Shown here in pieces: positions 1 to 5,934 of a stretch of 5,934 nucleotides of DNA. Numbering within the stretch: the first letter of the stretch is position 1; each line of letters starts with the position of its first letter. The notes under the pieces are model-generated. The model was given only the letters and a program-made list of their open reading frames with translations, did not search any database and was not told where the DNA came from. A program made the position numbers and the translations under genes. This DNA comes from Methylacidiphilum caldifontis (lineage in GTDB: Bacteria; Verrucomicrobiota; Verrucomicrobiia; Methylacidiphilales; CAMAQI01): contig CAMAQI010000151.1 of NCBI GenBank assembly GCA_945860255.1, positions 1-5,934 on the forward strand. Reading direction: 5' to 3'.

Positions 1-851
1 ACAAAAACCTTGTTCTTGCGACGGGGGCTTTTTCCAACGCCGTAGGGGCGGGAGCCCTAGCGGTTTCCGGAACGGGCAAATGGCTCGTTTATCTTCCCGA
101 TGCGGCCAATGGTACCGCTACAGATATTACGGTTAATGGAGCGACTCCCGTAGCGACCCTCAACGGATTGAGTTCCAAGTATCTTTACAATGGAACCTAC
201 GACACCCTTGCCCCGACAAGCATCACGCAAACAGGAAATCGCTTTGTTTTTGCAACCGCAGCGACCTTGACCTTCACCGCGAATGACGAACAAAAAAATT
301 ATGGAGAGGCGAACCCCAACTTTACCTACTCCGACCCCTCAGGACTTCTTGGGACAGACACCCAAGCGAATGCCTTTCAAGGAACCTTGGGAACCTTCTC
401 TGCGGCGAATAGTGTCACCTCACCGATTGTTCTCTCGAATGGAACGGGAGCGAGTGACCTGAACTATCGTTTTCAATTTGTGAACGGAACCCTAAAGACA
501 ATCTTTAATCCGAGTAGTTCCCCGGCTTTTCAAAAACTTCAATCGAAGAGTGGGGGAAGTACCTCGGAATCGACACTCTCCAAGACGCTTCCGGAGCCGA
601 TTTTTGTGAACACGGGGAATTTATCTGCGAGTCCGCCTCTTGTTTTAAATTCATCGTTAGACTCTGGGAGTTTGGATCAATATCAATATCGGATGAGTCA
701 AGATTATGATCTCAAAACAAAGACCTATGAAATCAATACGACGGATTTAAAAAATCCGCAGGAGGTCGGAAATTTGACCGACCCCCGAAAACAGGAGTCT
801 GAGGCGAATCAAATTTTAAAGAGATGGTATCAACGATTGTTGGGGGTATGA
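1..851 (+). CDS. Filamentous haemagglutinin-like adhesin (TpsA type), C-terminal part with MBG domain; 5' end outside window
   Basis: This frame is open from base 3 (bases 1-2 finish a previous codon) to the TGA at 849-851, so 282 C-terminal residues are visible; the true start lies off the left edge. Bases about 30-116 encode SNAVGAGAL...GKWLVYLPD, a motif I know from the C-terminal part of FHA-type exoproteins in front of MBG repeats. Bases about 264-500 encode one MBG-like beta domain: KNYGEANPNFTYSDPSG, then GLLGTDT, then DLNYRFQFVNGTLK. The last roughly 117 residues are Ser/Asn/Thr-rich and polar, ending in a basic stretch (KRWYQRLLGV). No transmembrane beta barrel or cell-wall anchor is seen, which fits a two-partner secretion exoprotein exported by a separate TpsB pore. 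An internal TTG at 168 is not a real start, because the frame and family homology continue upstream of it. It converges on the pseudopilin operon. Surface adhesion is the family role; the ligand is unknown. Confidence 0.85.
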   Translation, partial: KNLVLATGAFSNAVGAGALAVSGTGKWLVYLPDAANGTATDITVNGATPVATLNGLSSKYLYNGTYDTLAPTSITQTGNRFVFATAATLTFTANDEQKNYGEANPNFTYSDPSGLLGTDTQANAFQGTLGTFSAANSVTSPIVLSNGTGASDLNYRFQFVNGTLKTIFNPSSSPAFQKLQSKSGGSTSESTLSKTLPEPIFVNTGNLSASPPLVLNSSLDSGSLDQYQYRMSQDYDLKTKTYEINTTDLKNPQEVGNLTDPRKQESEANQILKRWYQRLLGV

Positions 852-882
852 GATTTCGGTTTTTTCCCGTTTTAAAATTCAT

Positions 883-904
883 AAATCGGAATTCAAAGCG
901 ATTT
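883..904 (-). terminator. Weak candidate stem-loop terminator between convergent genes
   Basis: AAATCG at 883-888 and CGATTT at 899-904 form a perfect 6-bp inverted repeat around a 10-nt loop. Read on the minus strand the stem is followed by ATGAATTTT, a poor T-tract; on the plus strand no T-run follows. The stem is short and AT-rich, so this may be chance. If real, it would end transcription of the operon that stops at 961. No better terminator is visible in the 852-960 gap for either gene. Confidence 0.2.
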
Positions 905-929
905 GAGTAGAGTAGAAAATGGTTTCATT

Positions 930-941
930 GAATATATATTC
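930..941. repeat. 12-bp perfect AT-rich palindrome (GAATATATATTC)
   Basis: GAATATATATTC reads the same on both strands and lies 20 bp beyond the end of the minus-strand operon, in the convergent gap. It could be a protein site or part of a weak termination structure, but alternating AT sequence gives such palindromes easily by chance. Confidence 0.3.
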
Positions 942-960
942 TAGGCAGATTCGTGAGGAT

Positions 961-1713
961 CTACTTTTGCGGCACTGTCAGGTTTTCACCATCCGAGAAA
1001 TAGAGGTCTGAGATATAAAGAGCGGCTCGCCCTTCAAACGGCTCCATTTCAGGGGAGAGTACATAGAAGCCCATTTCCGGAATGGAGAAGCCTGTGACTC
1101 CTTCTTTTTCTCTAGGGGGGTCATTGAGAATCTTCTCTTCCGGTTTTGACGTAGGGAGATCGACTTCATCTGTTAAAAAAGTGAAATGGGAGATAAATGG
1201 AAGGTTTTCGCCGTCTCCGTTTTTTAAGACATACCACATTCGGATCCAATGCTTTACGGGGAGGGAAATCTTTTTTTTCATTTTTAATATCTCCAATGAG
1301 CCATTTGTAAGCAGCAAGCCTAACTCTTGATCTGCCGCGTTTCCCCATTGCTTATTTGGTTTAGAACTAAATGCGAATCGAATGAAGGTTTTGTCTGTAG
1401 ATTCAGCGGGTTCTATTCTGATTTTAAAGCAAAGAGTTCCGACACTATTTTTTTTAATCTCAGGAAAGCTGGCGTTGATCATTCCCCAACTTTTTAGAAG
1501 TGCTTTCAGACGAAAACACTTTCCAAGGGGATCTTCGGGGTCGTCGACTAACTCCAAGGAAGTGAGTTTCGGGTTCTGATTAAGTCTCTGTACGGACTGA
1601 TCGTCGGGAATAAGGACTTTTTGCCATTCCTGACTTTGAACTGGTAAGGAAAAGCAAAGGAGAAGGAGGGTTAAATAATAAAAGGATAAAATTTGAATTG
1701 GAGATGTTTTCAT
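961..1713 (-). CDS. Secreted protein of unknown function, probable jelly-roll (LamG/concanavalin-like) fold
   Basis: The 250-residue product begins with a clear Sec signal peptide: MKTSPIQ, a hydrophobic core at about residues 8-24, and likely cleavage after VQS27. Cys20 is not a lipobox cysteine, because Leu precedes it. The mature part looks all-beta: alternating strands around residues 90-112 (GTLCFKIRIEP, FIRFAFSS), a LLLTNGSLEIL strand pair, then KHWIRMWYVLKNG. It ends with ALYISDLYFSDGENLTVP (residues 231-248), which resembles the closing 'DDIY...G.NL..P' segment that I know from jelly-roll proteins of Verrucomicrobia. No catalytic residues are recognisable. The ATG start is supported by the signal peptide and by AGGA at 1724-1727, 10 nt upstream. 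Only 18 nt separate it from the end of the upstream pseudopilin C gene, so it is almost certainly co-transcribed with B and C. It may be a substrate or partner of the pseudopilin system; that is inference. Confidence 0.8.
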   Translation of the reverse strand: MKTSPIQILSFYYLTLLLLCFSLPVQSQEWQKVLIPDDQSVQRLNQNPKLTSLELVDDPEDPLGKCFRLKALLKSWGMINASFPEIKKNSVGTLCFKIRIEPAESTDKTFIRFAFSSKPNKQWGNAADQELGLLLTNGSLEILKMKKKISLPVKHWIRMWYVLKNGDGENLPFISHFTFLTDEVDLPTSKPEEKILNDPPREKEGVTGFSIPEMGFYVLSPEMEPFEGRAALYISDLYFSDGENLTVPQK

Positions 1714-1720
1714 GACAGGT

Positions 1721-1727
1721 CTTTCCT
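1721..1727 (-). promoter_or_regulatory. Ribosome binding site of the secreted-protein gene
   Basis: On the minus strand AGGAAAG lies just after the TAA of the pseudopilin C gene, with AGGA 10 nt before the ATG at 1711-1713. It is the only reasonable Shine-Dalgarno-like match in the window's gene starts and supports this start codon. Confidence 0.45.
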
Positions 1728-1731
1728 ATTG

Positions 1732-2622
1732 TTAATTTTGGGAGTTTGAAAAGTCGGTCTGGCTATATTTTGGGTTATAGGGAATCTCGTAAAATCGTTC
1801 CATGAGGGTGATCGATCTTCTGAAATCGACAGGAAAAGAGCGAATTAAGGAAGGGTCATCGATTATTTTCTCCCATTCGGCAAGGAGGCTCAGATGATCC
1901 AGATCGTTGGACTTGCTTTTACGCTGCGTGGCTTCGTGAAACTTGGTCTTGAGCTCTTCGAAAGAGGGGTTCTGAGAAATTTTTTGAAGCATCGATTGAT
2001 CGATGACCGCCGCCGTCACTCTTACTGCCCGGGAAAGGGGGTTGGGAGAATAGTCCGAAGTCATTCCTGTTGGATTTAAAAAAGACCATTGAAAATCAAT
2101 GACCGCAGAGGCGATCTCCTCTGTGTTTTGAAGATCAAGGTCGGGAGTTCGAGTTATTTGGTTAAAGGGAAGTAAATCCACTTGGTTTTCACGTCCAATC
2201 CCTTGGATGATCCTCTTGAGATTTTGATCCTCAGAACTCCAAGAATAGGAGATCAGACTCAAGTTGCGCAGATCCCCCTTCACTTGTTTATTTTCATAGG
2301 ATCGAATTTGAGAGTAAAAAGTCAGTGAGGAGTTCCCGTTCGAATCGACAAATTTTGCGAGATCCGGACGAATCACTGCCTTCTCAAGATCACGGGCAAT
2401 GAGTTGAAAGATAATTCTCATTTTACTAGAATTGCTGATCCTATTGTAAGAAAGTGAAGACTGATGGAGCACCAGGCTTGAAATTCCACCCAAAATCAAG
2501 ACAAGAATCATGACGATGACGGAAGAGACGAGCAGTTCGATCAAAGTAAAACCGGATCGACAATTTGGAGTAAAAAATGGTCTACAAAATGAAGTCCGTG
2601 AATTGTGATGGATGAAGCTCAT
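1732..2622 (-). CDS. Prepilin-like N-methylation protein, Verru_Chthon cassette protein C-like (GspJ-like pseudopilin)
   Basis: The 296-residue product carries a textbook class III prepilin signal: basic leader, then RSG24|FTLIELLVSS, with Glu29 at the +5 position of the mature protein and a hydrophobic helix to about residue 53. Such proteins are cleaved after Gly and N-methylated by a PilD/GspO-type peptidase, then sit in the inner membrane or a pseudopilus. Downstream come a helix with RIIFQLIARDLEKAV (typical of GspJ-like minor pseudopilins), a beta region with ASAVIDFQWSF and RAVRVTAAVID, and a C-terminal FRRSITL segment. This order matches my memory of Verru_Chthon cassette protein C. 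I chose the ATG at 2620-2622 over the in-frame GTG at 2638-2640, because ATG overlaps the stop of the B gene as ATGA, the classical sign of translational coupling. The 24-residue leader is longer than usual and has two Cys and two His residues. The next gene follows after 18 nt. Confidence 0.85.
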   Translation of the reverse strand: MSFIHHNSRTSFCRPFFTPNCRSGFTLIELLVSSVIVMILVLILGGISSLVLHQSSLSYNRISNSSKMRIIFQLIARDLEKAVIRPDLAKFVDSNGNSSLTFYSQIRSYENKQVKGDLRNLSLISYSWSSEDQNLKRIIQGIGRENQVDLLPFNQITRTPDLDLQNTEEIASAVIDFQWSFLNPTGMTSDYSPNPLSRAVRVTAAVIDQSMLQKISQNPSFEELKTKFHEATQRKSKSNDLDHLSLLAEWEKIIDDPSLIRSFPVDFRRSITLMERFYEIPYNPKYSQTDFSNSQN

Positions 2623-3089
2623 GTTGAGGAATCCGTCCACTCATCAAGACGAATCGAGGTCTTGATTTCAAATTCATTTTTATCACGCTTACTTTCAAGG
2701 GGTGTCGCAGGCCATTTGAGCTTCAGATGAAGCCGATAAAGATTGGTCAACTTCTCATCCCGGAGAATATTGTAGGTGAGACGGAACTTTTTTTCATTTG
2801 GAATTTTCTGGCCATCTGAATCAATATTAAACGTCTCCGAAAGCTCTTGACCGGGACTGAGGGTGGAGAGTGCGGGCAGGCAGAGGGCGTGACGGTCGAG
2901 GGGGATCACCCTTCGCGCGGTGATCAAAAGAGTCGTCATGTTGGCGGCATCCTTCTCAGAACTGCTATCTTCATTCGATTTAAGATTGAGTGTTATCAAT
3001 CCCAAGAGTGCGGTCAAGATGAAGGTCAAGAGGGCGATGGCAAATACTGATTCCAAGAGACTAAAAGAGGAACAGTATTTTGTCTTCAT
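2619..3089 (-). CDS. Prepilin-like protein, Verru_Chthon cassette protein B-like minor pseudopilin
   Basis: The 156-residue product starts MKTKYCSS|FSLLESVFAIALL, a short basic prepilin leader followed by a hydrophobic helix to about residue 35. Glu13 falls at +5 after the expected cleavage site, as in type IV pilins and type II secretion pseudopilins. The residue before the cut is Ser8, not the near-universal Gly. After the helix comes a small, mostly beta domain (KKFRLTYNILRDE, LYRLHLKLKWP, EFEIKTSIRLDEW), resembling GspI/GspV-like minor pseudopilins and, from memory, Verru_Chthon protein B. I chose ATG 3087-3089 rather than the in-frame GTG at 3144-3146. The GTG would add 19 residues (including LVILLLILHKKP) ahead of the normal leader and would sit inside the intergenic palindrome. 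No clear Shine-Dalgarno sequence precedes the ATG. Its stop overlaps the start of the C gene, so it is the first gene of the operon. Confidence 0.8.
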   Translation of the reverse strand: MKTKYCSSFSLLESVFAIALLTFILTALLGLITLNLKSNEDSSSEKDAANMTTLLITARRVIPLDRHALCLPALSTLSPGQELSETFNIDSDGQKIPNEKKFRLTYNILRDEKLTNLYRLHLKLKWPATPLESKRDKNEFEIKTSIRLDEWTDSST

Positions 3090-3132
3090 GACGGAATTAA
3101 GGTTAAGAGGCTTTTTGTGTAAAATCAAGAGC

Positions 3133-3156
3133 AATATTACAAGCACTTGTATTATT
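3133..3156. promoter_or_regulatory. 24-bp near-perfect palindrome, candidate operator of the divergent A / B-C genes
   Basis: The left arm AATATTACAAG (3133-3143) and right arm CTTGTATTATT (3146-3156) pair at 10 of 11 positions around a central CA. The core ACAAG-CA-CTTGT is perfect. It lies 43 bp from the B start and 43 bp from the A start, so it is exactly centred between the two genes. A 2-nt spacer is too small for an RNA hairpin loop, so a DNA site for a dimeric regulator is the better reading. The regulator is unknown and not encoded here. AT-richness raises the chance background. Confidence 0.45.
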
Positions 3157-3158
3157 CC

Positions 3159-3186
3159 TTGATCATTTTGGAAATGAGGATATTGT
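3159..3186 (+). promoter_or_regulatory. Weak candidate promoter of cassette gene A
   Basis: TTGATC (3159-3164) and TATTGT (3181-3186), 16 bp apart, each match four of six bases of the sigma-70 -35 and -10 consensus. Transcription would begin around 3193, leaving only a few nucleotides of leader before the ATG at 3200. This would agree with the lack of a Shine-Dalgarno sequence at a usable distance. The match is poor and could be coincidental. Confidence 0.2.
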
Positions 3187-3199
3187 TTGAATCTCTAAA

Positions 3200-5934
3200 A
3201 TGAAGAAACTTGTCATTCCAACAAAGAAAGGGGTCGCTCTAATCATTGTTCTTATTTTCAGTTCCCTGCTGACGGGGTCTTTAGTATTGTGGAGTATCCG
3301 ATCTCAAGTTGATTATTCGCTGGCGCATTCCTATTCGGATCAGGTCGTGGGAGGTGAGTCAGAGCGAATGGCCGTGAATCAAGTCCTTGCGGAATTACAG
3401 AGTGAGGCGAGAGAAGTGTCGAAACGAAAGAGGAGGGGGGAATTACTTTCGATCTCTCCAGCCAAATGGGGATTGAATAGTATCTCAAGCGCTACTCAAA
3501 ATAGCGACAAAATGAGCTACTTACGTCGCAGTTCTTCATTCCCGATTCCGATCATCCAGAGCTCCTCCATTTCTGTTTTGAATGGAAGTTTTTTTGAAGA
3601 ACAGAGTCAAGAAGCAACGGGGGGGATTTCAGATGATCCGGAGAATGGGCGCCCCGTCAGTGCAAAGCGCTGGAACAACCCTCTTTTTTTTAAAGAACCG
3701 TTATCGCAAGAAGCACTTCCGGAATGGATCAATGAGGGAATGGAAAAAGAGGTCATTTCTACAAGTCGTTATGCTTATTTGGCTTACCGGGTAGATGGGC
3801 TTTTGGATCTAAATATTTGTGGGAAACCGGAAGGGTTTAATGGTCTCGGGGATGGGGCTGATCCTCACTACCCGGAGGCGAATAAAAGCTATCGCTATGA
3901 CATGTACAGGGGAAGGAGCATTTGCTCAGATTTAACTCAAATTTCGGAGAGGGCCTCGGAAATTGGAGATCGAGCGGTCCGGTGGCGTTTACCGAACGAT
4001 TCGAGTCCTCAAAAATATGAAAAATGGCTTTATGGGAAGGAGACTTTTTCATCGGGGACTCCGACACAGGGGGTACTTTATCAGGATCAGGAAAAATTAA
4101 AAGAGGGTCAGAATATTTTTTTAGGACGTCAGGATCTTTTGGATTTCATTCATGCAAATGGAGGGGAGGGGATTGAACCCTATTTTCGCCATCATTCGAG
4201 CGCGGTGAATCGTCCCGAACTCGCTCTTTTGACTCAAACCTCCTATCTGGCGCCAAAAAAGAGGACCTTTGAATATTATCGTGTGGATGGAACACTGGAT
4301 TCTTATGTTGTGGAGGAGGGGGATCCCTTTTTCGCACGAAAATTCCCTTTAGCACGACTCGATTGGTTTAATTCCCGAAATGCGGATGGAAGCCTCAGCG
4401 ATTCCAAAAAAGAGAAGGCAATTTTAAAACATTTTGGATTGAAATGGGATTCCCAAAAAAATCGGTTTGTCTATGTTTCTCCCGAGGGGAACGGTTTGAC
4501 CCCGGCGACGAAAATCAAAAGTTTGACGGAGGTGATGAGTCAAGGAAGAGAGCCCGATTTCTTCGAATGGCTCAAGGCGACGATTGTTCCCGGAAGTCTC
4601 GGGGTTTCGGGGGGGATTGCGTGTAGTTATTATGTGAGTGGCACGACGGTGACCCTCAGAAACGGAATTGATCAATCGACCGATTTTCACTTACTCCAAA
4701 TCGGATGTAATATTATCGATCAATGGGATTCCGATGATTTACCGACAATAGTGGAGACTGGTTTTTCGGATTTAATCAAACCGTCAACGGCCTTGATTGC
4801 TCTTAATTGGCCTTCAGGGTATCAGACCTATTCTTCCGTGAATCAAAATTTGGCGATTGGAACGGAGAATCTTCCTTATCTGAATGAAATTGTATACAAT
4901 TTTTTACGTCCCAATAATAATTCATCAGCAGAAGCGTGGATGCAGTTTGAGCTTTGGAATCCCCATCAAAATCCATGCTCTGTTTTAAAAGGATATCGCG
5001 GAGAGAGCATTTCATCGGGATCTGTGAAGTTACTCGAGGGTCAGTCTTATTTGGAGTTGGGAGCTATGGCAAATCTTCCTACTGGGGGGTACCTAACGGT
5101 GAATGCAGGAATGACCCCTAATGTTCCGACATCAACAATTTTTGCCGGAAAGCAGGTTTCATTTTCCTTACCGAGCTCAAAGTCCTTTGGTGAGCCCGCT
5201 GTTCTTGGCTCTCTTCCGGGCCTCCCTACAAGCACGGCGCCCAACGCTCAAAATGAGATTTTAATTTCCAGTCGAACGACTCCCGATCCTGCAATTACTC
5301 TCAAGGTGGGGGCCCCCAATGCAGGAAAGCCCGTAGATGCCATAGGAAGATACTGCTCAACTGGAGCAGGAGCATTTCCGAGTGTTGCGTACTCAGGAGG
5401 GACAGATTTAGGATTAAAAAATCGAAATTATGCGAGTCTCTTATTTCAAAGAAAATCGCCGATTACCGGTTTATCGAGTGATACCCCTTTTACGATGGAG
5501 CTTGGTGTTTATGTAGGAACACTATGGGTTCCTTATCAACGATTTGAGCTGGTCACGAATTTACCTCTTTCAAACTACTCCTTTTGCGTAATTGCTCACG
5601 ACTCTCCGCAAACCGCCTTCACCTTTGATACGGTAGATTCATCACAGTATGCGGTGAATAACCTTAACATAACGACTTTAAATTTTTATAGTGCTTGGCA
5701 AAGAGGAAGTGCGAAAGCCTCCTATATGAGAGCAGACCCTCGGGGATCCCGGTTAGGTTTTCAATATAGGCCTTTTCTTAATACCACAAGTGGGGGACCC
5801 ATTGATTCGCGGGCGACTCCCGGGGTTTCGATCCGTAGTCAGGCTAAATGGACTAAAGATGTAAATAATCTCAACAGCAATTGGGATATGGTATATGGGG
5901 GGCCCAATTGGGGCTTTCTAGTTAACAATATTTT
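3200..5934 (+). CDS. Verru_Chthon cassette protein A-like large GspK/PilX-like protein, 3' end outside window
   Basis: The frame is open from ATG 3200 to the window end: 911 complete codons with no stop or frameshift when read line by line. An in-frame TGA at 3188-3190 rules out a longer N-terminus. The start is KKG11|VALIIVLIFSSLLTG, a prepilin-like leader and membrane helix with Ile, not Glu, at +5, as in the type II secretion tip protein GspK. The rest is presumably periplasmic or extracellular. Motifs I associate with this family appear in order: YRVDGLLDLN (196-205), RKFPLARLDWF (380-390), FGLKWD (412-417), EPDFFEWLKA (451-460) with GSLG (465-468), IGCNIIDQWDSDDLPT (501-516), ENLPYLNEI (556-564), ELWNPHQNP (584-592) and RADPRGSRLGF (844-854). 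Biochemical function is unknown. GAGGA at 3176-3180 is 19 nt from the ATG, too far to be a normal ribosome binding site. It is divergent from B and C. A fourth cassette member (D) is not seen and could lie beyond the right edge. Confidence 0.85.
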   Translation, partial: MKKLVIPTKKGVALIIVLIFSSLLTGSLVLWSIRSQVDYSLAHSYSDQVVGGESERMAVNQVLAELQSEAREVSKRKRRGELLSISPAKWGLNSISSATQNSDKMSYLRRSSSFPIPIIQSSSISVLNGSFFEEQSQEATGGISDDPENGRPVSAKRWNNPLFFKEPLSQEALPEWINEGMEKEVISTSRYAYLAYRVDGLLDLNICGKPEGFNGLGDGADPHYPEANKSYRYDMYRGRSICSDLTQISERASEIGDRAVRWRLPNDSSPQKYEKWLYGKETFSSGTPTQGVLYQDQEKLKEGQNIFLGRQDLLDFIHANGGEGIEPYFRHHSSAVNRPELALLTQTSYLAPKKRTFEYYRVDGTLDSYVVEEGDPFFARKFPLARLDWFNSRNADGSLSDSKKEKAILKHFGLKWDSQKNRFVYVSPEGNGLTPATKIKSLTEVMSQGREPDFFEWLKATIVPGSLGVSGGIACSYYVSGTTVTLRNGIDQSTDFHLLQIGCNIIDQWDSDDLPTIVETGFSDLIKPSTALIALNWPSGYQTYSSVNQNLAIGTENLPYLNEIVYNFLRPNNNSSAEAWMQFELWNPHQNPCSVLKGYRGESISSGSVKLLEGQSYLELGAMANLPTGGYLTVNAGMTPNVPTSTIFAGKQVSFSLPSSKSFGEPAVLGSLPGLPTSTAPNAQNEILISSRTTPDPAITLKVGAPNAGKPVDAIGRYCSTGAGAFPSVAYSGGTDLGLKNRNYASLLFQRKSPITGLSSDTPFTMELGVYVGTLWVPYQRFELVTNLPLSNYSFCVIAHDSPQTAFTFDTVDSSQYAVNNLNITTLNFYSAWQRGSAKASYMRADPRGSRLGFQYRPFLNTTSGGPIDSRATPGVSIRSQAKWTKDVNNLNSNWDMVYGGPNWGFLVNNI

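Noticed and set aside
381..405. Short direct repeat of GGAACCTT within the adhesin gene
   Set aside because: Two copies of eight bases inside a coding region rich in Gly-Thr-Leu/Phe codons; readily explained by the protein sequence.
1648..1657. Lipoprotein signal in the secreted protein (LLLLC)
   Set aside because: Cys20 is preceded by Leu rather than Gly, Ala or Ser, so it is not a lipobox; a signal peptidase I site (VQS) follows.
2620..2640. Longer form of pseudopilin C starting at GTG 2638-2640
   Set aside because: The ATG six codons later overlaps the upstream stop as ATGA, the usual coupled arrangement, and already gives a long leader.
3087..3146. Longer form of pseudopilin B starting at GTG 3144-3146
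   Set aside because: It would put 19 extra residues, partly hydrophobic, before a normal short prepilin leader and begin inside the palindrome; ATG at 3089 gives the family-like N-terminus.
2847..3162. Two overlapping plus-strand frames opposite the B gene
   Set aside because: Both are antisense to a gene with a clear prepilin signal, and their sequences look like reverse-strand translation.
3258..5244. Several minus-strand open frames of 65-88 codons (for example 4424-4690, 4803-5015, 5047-5244)
   Set aside because: They lie opposite the long continuous A reading frame and show no recognisable domains, signal peptides or ribosome sites; they look like antisense shadows.
3200..5934. Possible frameshift or pseudogene in the A gene
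   Set aside because: Codon-by-codon reading found no stop, and family-like motifs stay in one frame from the start to the window end; it only lacks its 3' end because the window stops.

Overview
The window looks like a chromosomal segment of a Gram-negative bacterium of the Verrucomicrobiota or a close PVC relative, with moderate GC content by eye. The main clue is a set of three pseudopilin-like genes that match, from memory of the families, Verru_Chthon cassette proteins A, B and C. These are a type II secretion/type IV pilus-like set described from Verrucomicrobium and Chthoniobacter. No database search was possible, so family names rest on recognised motifs and gene context.

Layout, left to right. 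(1) Positions 1-851, plus strand: the 3' end of a very large secreted adhesin of the filamentous-haemagglutinin (two-partner secretion TpsA) kind. It has one MBG-type beta domain and a polar tail with no beta barrel. (2) 852-960: a short convergent intergenic gap with weak inverted repeats only. (3) 961-3089, minus strand: a tight three-gene operon transcribed right to left. It encodes pseudopilin B, pseudopilin C (start overlapping the B stop as ATGA), then after 18 nt a secreted protein of unknown function with a probable jelly-roll fold. (4) 3090-3199: a divergent intergenic region carrying a near-perfect 24-bp palindrome, a good candidate operator. (5) 3200-5934, plus strand: a large GspK/PilX-like protein, cassette protein A, open for 911 codons and running off the right edge.

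Working model (inference): A, B and C are processed by a prepilin peptidase and assemble as minor pseudopilins. A has the GspK-like lack of Glu+5 that fits a tip subunit. The small exported protein is co-expressed with B and C and may be a substrate or periplasmic/surface partner. The adjacent adhesin suggests a cell-surface locus, but nothing in the sequence shows that it depends on the cassette. There are no tRNA, rRNA, CRISPR or insertion sequence features, and no gene-free stretch exceeds about 110 bp.
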